Shown one piece after another: positions 52,251-62,115 of a stretch of 64,000 nt of DNA (within the stretch, counting starts at the first letter, position 1; each line of letters opens with the position of its first letter). Location: assembly GCA_029961685.1 (NCBI GenBank), contig JARWKL010000001.1, positions 57,833,314 through 57,897,313 of the forward strand, in the 5' to 3' direction. Position numbers and translations under genes: made by a program. The notes below the pieces were generated by a model, which was not told the origin of the DNA, did not search any database, and saw only the letters and a program-made list of their open reading frames with translations. The DNA comes from Aristolochia californica. Lineage: Eukaryota; Streptophyta; Magnoliopsida; Piperales; Aristolochiaceae.

Positions 52251-52312
52251 CGCCATCTTAATTGCAAAACCTTTGTTAAAAAGTACTATATCAATGAAGT
52301 ACCTTCGATTCC

Positions 52313-52744
52313 TATTGGAAGATGGGCCCAAGCCCACACAACCAAGGAAGGCCCACATATCCAAGTGTGTTGGAATATGGGCCCAAGCCCATAAGATATG
52401 AACCCACCATGATCACACGAGCTGATGGGACCCACCATGATCACGCAAGGTGGCATGATGAGTCTTACACTATAAGAAATCTTACAGAGCCAGAATTATT
52501 ATAGAAGCAGGTCTCATAAAAGAGTTTTAGTTTAAAAGTGTTTTAGTCATGTTAGTCTTCTATTTATATTAGGTTATTTAATTAAGTTAGGACTTATCTT
52601 TAAGTGTTAGAGTTTAAGTGTAATTGGGACAAAGGTAGTTTAATTGTAATTGGACTTTACTACCTTCCTCTATTATAAATAGAGGTCATGTACCCTGATT
52701 ATAATCAAGTCAAAGAAGTATTTCTCTTTTCCATAAATTCAACA
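52313..52744 (+). repeat. 5' LTR of the small element
   Basis: Matches 53359-53789 nearly throughout, including gatcacacgag, ttagtcatgttag and tctattataaatagagg. A TATA-like tattataaataga near its end is probably the LTR promoter. Confidence 0.9.
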
Positions 52745-53300
52745 TGGTATCAGAGCAGGTTCTGTGAGTTAACTCAGTCAACCCACAGAGATAATGTGAT
52801 CCTTTTCTGATCTATTATCTCTTTAGGTTCCTATTTATCTTTTTTTTCTCTTTTCAGTTCCTATACCCGTTGTTTGTTTTGCGTTTTCATCTCTAGACTG
52901 AGCTTTTTATATTGCATATTATATATTGATGGAAAGATATTCGAGTCTACTTTCCAAGAAAAAACCATTTTTTGCAATTGGAGTTATCTACAAAGAGAAA
53001 TCGATATTTGAAGCAGCAAAGGTCAGATTGCAAAAGAGGTTCGTACAGCAACAGAAAACTTCAACTTCCGAGCTATTTTATGCTATCAAGAACGAGACTT
53101 TATATGGAGAATTATATATCAAAATAAAGATCTGTAAGTCTATTTTCTTACATATTCAATCAATTCTCAATCCAAGTTATTTTATATGGATATATTGATC
53201 TTGGAAGAGTCAATGGTCATGCTAAAAAAAGGGCAAAGAGAATCTATCAGATTATATATCTCAATAGAAGTATATTTTATGAAGAAAATTTATACTTAGA

Positions 53301-53403
53301 TATGTGGTCCTTCCTTGGTCATGTGGGTTTGGGCCCATCTTCCCAGCTTGAGGGGGAGTGTTAGAAGAGGGCCCAAGCCACACGACCAAGGAAGGCCCAC
53401 ATA
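53301..53403. repeat. 40-bp inverted repeat around the 3' LTR edge
   Basis: The left arm 53301-53341 (starts tatgtggtccttccttggtc) is the reverse complement, with a few mismatches, of 53364-53403 (…gaccaaggaaggcccacata), the first bases of the 3' LTR. The polypurine tract lies in the loop. The same arm also pairs with the 5' LTR edge at 52318-52360. Confidence 0.88.
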
Positions 53404-53789
53404 TCCAAGTGTGTTGGAAGATGGACCCAAACCCATAAGATATGGACCCACCATGATCACACGAGCGGGTAGGACCCACTGTGATTGCATGAGGTGGCAT
53501 GATGAGTCTTACACAATAAGAAGTCTTACAAAGCCAAAATTATTATGGAAGCAAGTCTCATAAAAGAGTTTCAGTTTAAAGGTGTTTTAGTCATGTTAGC
53601 CTTCTATTTATATTGGGTTATTTAATTATACTAGGACTTGTCTTCAAGTGTTAGAGTTTGGGTGTAATTGGGACAAATGTAGTTTAATTGTAATTGGATT
53701 CTACTACCTTCCTCTATTATAAATAGAGGTTCATGTACTCTGATTATAATCAAGTCAATGAAGTATTTATCTTTTCCATAAATTCAACA
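53359..53789 (+). repeat. 3' LTR of the small element
   Basis: Begins TGTTAG and ends TTCAACA, followed by the target duplication attcc. Confidence 0.9.
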
Positions 53790-53794
53790 ATTCC

Positions 53795-54771
53795 CGTCTT
53801 TGAGAAAGAAAGCTGATTTTAACAATTCAAGGACCTCTCATTGTGTTCGGCAACACACCATCGTCCCTGCCACATTTGATGGTGCGGTCGCCCCTACACT
53901 TCGTTGCTCTCCCTCACTCATCACTCATGTAGACATTAAAATGAAAAAACAACAAAAAAAAATGCAAGGAATTCTTATTTGTAAGAGAGTAAAGCGTAAA
54001 AGACAACTTAAGCACCAGCACAAATAATTTTCAGTCGATTTGATCTGAGATTGAGGCTTGGTCTAGGTCAGACTTCCAATAAGAAATTCAATCCAATAGT
54101 AAAAAAAAAAAAACTTCTGAAAGATAATGCAAAAGCTTCAAGCAGATAATTCTATTAAAAGAATATAACTTCATAATCGCCAGAACCATGATATGACAAA
54201 CAAGTAGTTGAGGAAGCATTGATCCAACAAATTGCAGAGTCAAATACATACTCTTTATAATGATATCAAATGCTCGGCCTGAAATGTAGTTTTTGTGACT
54301 AAAATGTTAAAATGCATGAAAGAATTAATAGATCATGTTGCATCTATCATACATGAACATGTACCTCTACGTACTTATCGCTAGGATATGCATATATACA
54401 TGCTGAATAGCAAAGACAGTAAATTATCAAACAGGCTTGAGAAGGATTCATGTAGCCATCCCCAACATAGATGTGCCAAAGCTCTAATCATAACAATGAA
54501 GGAACACACCTAAAGAGATGTTTCCAAGCCATAAAGAAAGTCTAGCAACACAAGATAAGCAACCAACCACATTCCAGAGTAGTAAATTTGAGCTTCTAGT
54601 TTGCTTTATTTTTCCATAAAAAAAATAAAAAAAATCTACATCAGTGCCAGCCTCAAGCTTCCTTAGAAAAACAATGAGGTTATGCAAATAAACCATTAAG
54701 ATGAGCATTTTAATTTTTGTCTACATTGCATTTAGCATGAAATATACTCGAGTTCATCAAATAGATTCTAT
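53795..54771. other. Gamma-CAL intron sequence, nothing recognised
   Basis: AT-rich DNA without long frames, between two retroelements. Confidence 0.4.
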
Positions 54772-56608
54772 TGTAAACAAATTGTAGGATTGTAAAGTTG
54801 TAAGATTGAAATAGAAAGGAGAAGTGAGGGAGAAAGAAGGAGTCGAAAGAGAAGAAGCAGCCAAGAGTGCTAAGCTGGTTGAGGCCGAACCCTCTCTTTC
54901 TAAAAAACTACTTTAAGTGAAAATTATAGAAAACTAGAACCCTGATAAGAAGTCTGGCTTATTACATATTTATGAGAGAGATACGAGAATGTGAAATGAC
55001 TAAAATACCCCTACATTAATATTTTAACACTCCCCCTCAAGCTGGGGAGTAAATGTCCAGCTTATCACAAAATGTCAAATGTTCACATCGTCCAGATGAC
55101 TTCACATAAGCATTAATAACCTTCGCTTGCATGACAACAACTTTAATGAAATGGCAATCGGCCTCGATGTGTCTAGTCCTCTCATGGAAGACTGGATTAT
55201 TGGCTATGAAAATGACCACCTAATTGTCACATTTCATAACAATAGGCTCTAGAAACTCAAACTCAACAAGAACTAATTTCACCTAAATAAGTTCACTAAT
55301 TATGTGAGCCATCACCCTATACTCTACTTCGGTACTAGATCTATCCACAACTACCTGTTTCTTACTGTTCCAACTTTCTAGGTTATCCCTAATAAAGCAA
55401 CAATACGCAGTGATGCATCTCCAATCCATCTTACATCCTACATAATTGCATTAAACTATCCCAACACATCAATCTTCTCATGAAGAGTATACAAAAAACC
55501 CTTCCCATAAGCACCTTTCAGATATTTTAGAATCCTATGAGTAGCTTCTAAGTGTATTTTTCTTGGGTTTTCCATACATTGACTAACCAATCCCACTACA
55601 AATGATAAATCTGGCCTGGTAATAGTAGCATAAATTAACTTCCCCACTAGACATCTATACTGTGTCTTATCCTTGAGTATAGGATTCTAAGGATCATGGT
55701 ATTAACTTCCATGCGAGTATCCACTGATCGTGCACCTAATATTCCTACAGTATATGTAAAACGTACTTTCACTGAGATAAAATAAAACCTTGCTTACTTC
55801 GAGCCACCTCAATACCAAGGAAATATTTAAGTTTTCCTAAATCCTTTGTTTGAAAATGTGTTGCCAAATATCTTTTCACTTACTCGATTTCTTCAATACA
55901 ATGTCATCCATATACACAACCATAATGGTAATCTTAGATTTTCTTTTCAACAAAAACATGGAATGATCACAATGACTCATGTAAAACCCAAACTTGATAA
56001 TCACATTGCTGAATTTCTAAAACCACACTTTTAGACTTCGCGTAAAACCATAAGTAACCTTCTTCAACCGGCACACTTTCCTTGTCTCCCCCAAAGCAAC
56101 ATAATCAGAAAGCTGCTCAATATAGACCTCTTCCTTCAAATCACCATATAGGAAGAGATTTTTAATGACCAATTAAAATAGTGGACACCCTAGACATCTA
56201 AGCAGCCATTTCCTCGCCCATAACTCGTTTTCACTCGAGGAAACCATAACATTTTGCACTAAACGAGGTAAAAGAGATAGAGATAATACAAGACAAACAA
56301 TTTCTAGGAGGGTGACAAAAAATCAAGGGACACATATTTAGATATGGTATGTAAAGCACATGACCTTTTACCTTTTTGGAGACCAATTGGCAAATCCAAG
56401 TTAGATGGAACTAGACCTGCAGGGAGAGAGGAATATGGTTGGTCCTGGGGAGGGGGGCTCATGAACTGGAACCTCATGAACTTATGGTGCTGCAATAAAT
56501 GGTGAGAGCACCGCCCATAGACTTGAAGTGGCAGAAAGGAACTTGCACTTGGTACATCCATGACAGCAATAGACAACAGGTTACCCAAAAAGGGATCAGT
56601 GCACAGGT
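54772..56608 (-). mobile_element. Copia 3' half with 3' LTR
   Basis: Read leftward: an integrase-to-reverse-transcriptase linker (56480-56304) with LPIGLQKGKRSCALHTISKYVS; decayed reverse transcriptase; GKLIYATITRPDLSFVVGLVSQ and ILKYLKGAYGKGFLY at 55647-55470; RNase H remnants, including IFIANNPVFHERTRHIEADCHFI at 55215-55140. A polypurine tract (complement of ctccccctcaagct) precedes an LTR at 55029-54772 that ends in TG on the plus strand. Stops are frequent. The 5' half is absent; the right edge is interrupted by a TRIM. Confidence 0.8.
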
Positions 56609-56972
56609 TGTGTAGAAGTGAATAATCCGGCGTAGATTAGTGCCAAAAAAAATCCACTGAATTATAATATTGAGCAATAGGTCACTTAAGTGGTTAGTCA
56701 TTTCAAGATGGAACTTGCTCAATCTTAACATGGTATCAAGAGTAAGACATTTACCTATTGGGCCCAAGTTGCTCCCAGTTAGGTTTGTAACCCCTACGTG
56801 TTGTCCACGTCTCAAACCCATTATCCATGTGTGTAAGCCTGGACGTGGTGGAGTGTTAACAGGAATAGCCCCTCGTAGATAAGTGTTAAGAAAGTTTATT
56901 AATTTATAAGATTGAGCAATAGGGCGCCTAAGAGCTAGTTATTTTGGAATAGAATCAGGATCAATCTTAACT
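56609..56972 (+). mobile_element. TRIM (miniature LTR retrotransposon)
   Basis: Two direct repeats of about 120 bases, 56609-56730 and 56854-56972, begin TG and share cgtagat-agtg, attgagcaatagg, taagtggttagt/taagagctagtt and caatcttaac. The left copy is followed at once by tggtatcaagag (56731-56742), a tRNA-Met primer-binding site. The interior is only about 123 bases and ends with gtggtggag before the right copy. Total length of about 364 bases and absence of coding sequence fit the TRIM class. Flanks caggt and ctggt may be an eroded target duplication. Confidence 0.82.
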
Positions 56973-58309
56973 GGTTGAAATCAGCGTGTTTAGACACAAG
57001 CTTTCTAGCAACTCCATGTTTTCGATAGCGTTCATGTTCAAGAGCCGAAGAACAAGTCAAATCAAGAAGATAACAAGAAAGACAAAGAAGAAAAAGAGAA
57101 ATGAAGATCAATTGCCAAGAAGATGACAAATCAAGGAGATGACTCCAGACCAAACTCAATTTTGTGTTTTAGCTTTCGTTTAGAGTTTTTTTTTTAGAGT
57201 TTTTTATTAGTAGTTTCTAATTGTTTTCATCAACAGAATAGGGGCAATCTAGGACTTAATTAAACTTAAAATGGATAAAGAATTACAAAAGTCAAGCCAG
57301 AAATCAAATCATTCTCTACTGGATCAGTTCAACCCATAGGTGGATCGATACATATTAATCAGGCAAGGGAGAAATGACATGTCAGATAGAATGGATCTTT
57401 TCATATTGATCCAACAGTAACCTGTTATCTCTGCTGGCATAGAGGATCGATTCACATCAGTTGGGTTGAAAAGGTCCTTACTTTTAGAACTTGTGGTCAA
57501 TGTAAATCCTTTCAAGATCGATTGGAATTGATACACCGGAATATGATGTTTCAAAAGAGCCAAGGGCAACTCAAGTCACCTCGAGACAAGGTGAAGAAGC
57601 CTCAACCTCCAAATGGTAAAAAGAGACTAGTTGGATACCTTGCTCCGTTAATCCCTTTAGAACCTCATTTGAAGTAATTCTTTAACAAAAATCATTCTAG
57701 AGCTCTCCAATAATTTGTGTCTGACAAAAAAACCATAACTGGCTCATTTGAGCTCAAATTGCTCAGAATCCATTGCTCTTTGGTGGAAGACCTTTACATG
57801 TCCGCAAGTCTTGAAGTCACTCTAAAGAACTTGTAAGTTTTGTTTTTGTTTATATTTTCTTTATACTTCTTTATAAAGGCCAGCAAGAGCCGCTCATCTT
57901 GCATTTGTGTGGAGGTCTCGATGGGTGAAAGCTTGAGGGGGTTTGTTCTTGAGGTCAAGTACATTGTATTTGGCTAGTGAGTGCCACATAAACTCACTTA
58001 TCTGCTTGTTAAGTAAATTTTTCAATCAAGAGTCTCAGGTGAGGACTAGCTTATCAGGGTGAACCTTGTTAACAGACTTTCTATGCCTATTTTGTTACGT
58101 CTTTAGTATCTAGTTTTTTAGTTGAGCTTATAATTTATGAAAAAATTTATATAACTCAATTCATGCCCTTATTGAGCTGCCTTTGAGACCAACAAAGACC
58201 AGTCAGCAAAGGTAAAAATACTTGATCAAAGAAGAAGGGGGGAGGGGGTGGGGGTTCCATCACAGGAGAAATAGCTTTAAAAGTCGCATGGTCATGATTT
58301 TTTAATGCA
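56973..58309. other. Gamma-CAL intron sequence, nothing recognised
   Basis: No supported feature. Short frames show no known domain. A poly-purine GGGGGGAGGGGGTGGGGG run is at about 58237-58254. Confidence 0.4.
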
Positions 58310-58940
58310 CATGAAGGTGCTCAAATGAGGCAGCAGATGCCTTATCTTGTCAAGATGTATCTCCTGGTACGCTGGCAAATTCTTCTTTTAGTCCAGCATG
58401 GGTTAGTTCGTTATGCCAAGATAAAGAACATCAAGATCTATTCAAAGCCTTACAAGCTGGAATTTTATACAAACTTCATGTTGACCTATTGTTCTAATCA
58501 CCAAACTGTCCCCTATGTGTCCAGGTTCTGCAAGCTTATCATAAGAGTACAATTGGGAACCATGAAGGCAGGAACAGTGTAATGACACTTGTCCTTGGGT
58601 CAAATGAGTATCCTTAGTCTTCTATAACCTCTTCCAAAACAAGAATCCCTTTCGTTAGATACTGTTGACTTCCCACTTCCAACAGGAAGATGTTATTCTG
58701 GTTATTGTGGATATCTTACAAAATATGCCCATTTCTTGCACTATCTCATCCTCCCAGAGCTATAAAGGATGCAGAAAATTTTCTAGATCTTGTTTTAGAA
58801 CTTCATGGATTACCATGGACAACTGTCCTTGATTGAGATCTCTCTAGTTGTTTTCGGCAAGAGTTATTTTCACTTGTACAGCACCAAACTGAATTCGACT
58901 TCAGCAAAAACTATTTGAGATGATTTCCTGTAAATTACCC
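58310..58940 (+). mobile_element. Gypsy (Ty3) pol fragment: RNase H end and integrase
   Basis: Plus-strand translation, with frame changes, gives NEAADALSCQDVSPG (end of gypsy RNase H, compare VADALSR) and YHKSTIGNHEGRNS (equivalent of the HDS-GGHSG integrase zinc region). It then gives LPTGR and LTKYAHFLHY (compare RLTKYAHFLPL of the integrase core) and KSYFHLYSTKLNSTSA. Several stops interrupt it. No LTR was found nearby. It lies in the gamma-CAL intron. Confidence 0.75.
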
Positions 58941-59918
58941 CAAAAATGGATCTGACAACTCACGTCTATAACACAGGTTATCACTAAAATGACACCTTTT
59001 AAAGAAAACTGTAGATTTACTCCTATCATCCTAAGTGTAAGACATATCCAATGTTGCAGCTATTTAAGATCAAGAGATGAATTTTTCATCTTTTAGAAGA
59101 ACATCTCATTATTGCCAAACATGAATGGATGACTCTGCATACTGACAATGAGGGGATCAAAAATTTTATGAAGGTAATTGAGTGTACCTAAAATTATGCC
59201 CCAATTGTCAACTCTCCATTGCAGCTCAAAAAATTTAAAGCTCTCATTATTTTGATCCATTCAAAATCCTGCATCAGATTGGTAAAGTATCTTGCACGCG
59301 AACAATAATCTTGTTTTTGAGGCCTTCAGTTTAATGAAAATTTTGGGACCAATTACTGAAGAAGGATGTCTACAAGCTGAAGCAGAAACAACTTTCTGAG
59401 GAAGGCCGTCTACAAGCTGAACCAGAAGCAACTTTGGCCAGACGTACTGTATGGAACAGAGTTGGAAACTTCACTGGAAATTTAGTTACGAGGAAGGGCT
59501 CCTTCACTGAAGATTTTTTTGATGTTATTATAAGATGTTACTCAGAAACATATTTCATGTCTGAACCAGGAAGCTTGTTACAGTTGTAGAGGAGGTTAAT
59601 GCGACATGGCCCACTCTTGGTTCATGTAGTAGTCTTAATTTCTTTTGTTCTGTTTCAGAACTCCAGTTTCTACACAATTTACAGGAACGTGTAAGGTAAC
59701 AGCCAGTAATGTTAGCAACTACTCTAAAGAGTTTGTATATATGTCAATTTCTAAGTAAATAGAGGATACAAAAAAAAGTTCCGAAAGCACTATGCGTTAA
59801 GGAGGATACGATCCCCCCGATGTGATCGTATCTTTATTTTTTATTTTCCAAGTCGATCATTTGTGGGATCAAAATAACCCAAAACCAACAAGATTTTACA
59901 GAAAAACACAATTCTAAC
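58941..59918. other. Gamma-CAL intron start, with a 40-bp direct repeat
   Basis: Units 59361-59400 and 59401-59440 are tandem copies (gaagg--gtctacaagctga…agcaactttc-g). The rest may be further gypsy debris. The donor side of exon 1 is at 59914-59918. Confidence 0.45.
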
Positions 59919-60410
59919 CTGTAGGTGAAGACCAGGCAGCATGTATTACACAACGCTCCTGCACATTGGAGCACAACTGTAATTTTATTGAGATCTCCAC
60001 GAAGCACCGCTCCATTCCAAACGGAAGCACCATCATTAACCGTCACTTGCCCGGCGAGGACGACATTGGGCGCCACATACGCATCGACCGCGATCTTCGG
60101 GACCCACTGACCCAGTGGTATTATCCTCCTCTGCCCTCTGTAGTCCCATTTTACACGGTCAGATATCGTCGTTGGAGGTGACGTAGTTGTTTTTGCGGGT
60201 TCGCAAGAATAGTTGGTGGAGGACAGAAGAAGGGAACAGAGGGTTTTCGCATTCGATTAGCAGCTAGGAGTTTTCTGGTCTAACGAGGAAAAGTCGCCAT
60301 TTTTTAGCTTTTTGCATGCTTTCCGGCGAGAAGGAAAATAAAAATGAAGCGGGTTCTCTTACGTTCTATATATCACGGAAGACACGGGCAACAGCTTTCG
60401 GTGCCAAAAA

Positions 60411-60472
60411 AAAATAAATTATTATTATTATCATTATCATTATTAGTATTATTATTAATATTATTATTCATG

Positions 60473-60509
<37 letters not shown>

Positions 60510-60710
60510 GTTGTTGTTGTTGTTGTTATTGCTTTTGTTATTATTATTATTATTATAATAACAAGAGTAAAATTGTACAAGAACTAATGTACTTATTATT
60601 ATTATTATTATTATTATTATTGTTGTTGTTGTTGTTGTTGTTGTTGTTATTGCTTTTGTTATTATTACTATTATAATAACAAGAGTAAAATTGTACAAGA
60701 ACTAATGTAC
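60411..60710. repeat. Compound TTA/TTG microsatellite in a 118-bp tandem duplication
   Basis: (TTA)n followed by (TTG)n, attgcttttgtta and a tail ending gtacaagaactaatgtac occurs twice; the tails end at 60592 and 60710, giving a period of 118 bases. Repeat numbers differ between the two copies. It lies just upstream of the gamma-CAL pseudogene start. Confidence 0.95.
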
Positions 60711-62115
60711 AAAATTCATGCGATCAAATATCTATCGATAAAAGTTAAGATAAAGAAGTCTTATAAAGGTGAGATCCTTCATAACTTGGACATATAGTTT
60801 CCAAGAACACTAAAGTATTGCATTGATATCTTGAAACAATTAGTGTTTTTGCTATATGACCCTACTCAAAACACTTTTTTACTAGTTTGTGTATGTATTG
60901 TTTAATTCTACAAAATTTCACCCCTTTGGTGGCTGATCATTGAGGCATATTGAAATATTGTTCTAGAGGCTAGAGCTCAAAACTTTGTTTCAATCGATAA
61001 TATTGAAAATTGAATCAATTAACTTTGACCCATGGATGTTTAGATAGCCACATATGGAGTGTTAGGTATAGGTTCATGCACTCACTTGACATCAAATCAC
61101 CATACACTATAGTGTGTATAACATATAGAACATGTGCCACTTGATTGAATAATTGAACCTCCATGACTCTAATCACCTTTTGACCTCACTTGCTTTAATC
61201 TTAGGAATTGTCCTAACTTTTATGTGAGACATGTAATTCTTTTAAAGTGAAACGGTCGCATAAATACCTTTATTTAAAGCCACTTTGGAAATTTGTATTT
61301 TCTCTAGAGTTGGGTGGTTTTTATGCCAAGATAAAGAAAAAACTCATCCTAGGATTAAAATCATAATTTTGAGAAAAAATAATTAACTCAAGAAATATTG
61401 AGTATACTCAAAATTATGGATATTTAGATTCTCATAATGGTTTTATAAATAACTATTTTAGAAGTATTAAACAAATGTTTTTAAAAATATTTTTAATTAA
61501 AATTTTATGGAAATTGGCCTCGATGGACTCCACTTGTTGAGTGTTATATTTGGCATCAAATTTTTTTGTTAGGGGACGCCTTATATTTATGTGTGTGTGT
61601 GTGTGTTTGTGAGAGAGAGAGAGAGAGAGAGAGGAGGCGGAAGCCATAAAATTAAAAAAACCAAAGAAGAGGAAGAGAGAGCCATAGAGCTTGAGGAGAC
61701 AAAAAATAATGAGATAACTTGATAGAATGGGACTCTTCAAAGATTGTATTACTGGTTTATCTGAACAACCTTATTGGGTTTTCAAATGCCAATTCAAATG
61801 GAATAAATGATCATGAAAATTATTGGGACTAAATACAATGACTCACGATGATAGATTTGTGATGAGAGTGCCTATTAGACTCGTTGTTTGCAAAGAAATC
61901 AAGAGTCTTCATGTGAAACTTAAACTTCTTCTCTTCCATCAACTCTAGAGATTTTGGCATATTAGTTATGTTCCTAATTTTTAGTGCAATAGCATGTGTC
62001 ATGTATTTGTATTATGGAGGGGACACCCTATTAAAAGGGCTACCCTATGCCAAAATAAAAGCTATCACTTTTGGTATTAAATCATAAGTGAAAACTCCTT
62101 GGGTTGGAATAAGTT
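60711..62115. other. Intergenic, AT-rich, with a GT/GA microsatellite
   Basis: No gene is seen. A (GT)n then (GA)n run is at about 61590-61633. Open frames here are low-complexity shadows of it. Confidence 0.5.

Larger units (their letters stand above)
52313..53789 (+). mobile_element. Small two-LTR retrotransposon with target-site duplication
   Basis: LTRs at 52313-52744 and 53359-53789 are about 430 bases each and closely similar, both ending ttccataaattcaaca. The primer-binding site tggtatcagagc starts at 52745, directly after the 5' LTR. A polypurine tract (gagggggag) ends at 53358. The whole 1477-base unit is flanked by attcc on both sides (52308-52312 and 53790-53794). The 614-base interior has one 90-codon open frame (52926-53198) of unknown type and no reverse transcriptase, so the element is non-autonomous or internally deleted. 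The first dinucleotide of the 5' LTR reads TA instead of TG. Confidence 0.92.
45734..60300 (-). pseudogene. Gamma-carbonic-anhydrase-like (gamma-CAL) pseudogene split by a 13.8-kb intron
   Basis: Gamma-CAL proteins form part of the carbonic-anhydrase domain of plant mitochondrial complex I. Exon 1 (60300-59919) gives DRVKWDYRGQRRIIPLGQWV, AVDAYVAPNVVLAGQVTV and GASVWNGAVLRGDLNKITV, then in another frame CSNVQERCVIHAAWSSPT before the donor CAG|GTTAGA. Exon 2 (46105-45734) opens after ATGCAAG with LPAETSIERYVTIGAYSLL, has CIIGQHSVLMEGS, then in a shifted frame LEAGSFVPPGRRIPTG, GNPARFIRTLT, HFSEFLSYSTVYLEVEKLKK and a stop. The split glycine codon (G|GA) and matching order show these are the two exons of one gene. 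Lesions: the ATG frame stops at codon 7 and the targeting peptide changes frame; about 5 bases are missing after KITV; about 5 are missing after ETH. Together they do not restore the frame. The intron holds LINE, copia, TRIM and gypsy sequence. Sequencing error is a less likely alternative. Confidence 0.87.

Noticed and set aside
60344..60698. Poly-leucine and poly-asparagine open frames
   Set aside because: They are the TTA/TTG microsatellite read in two directions.
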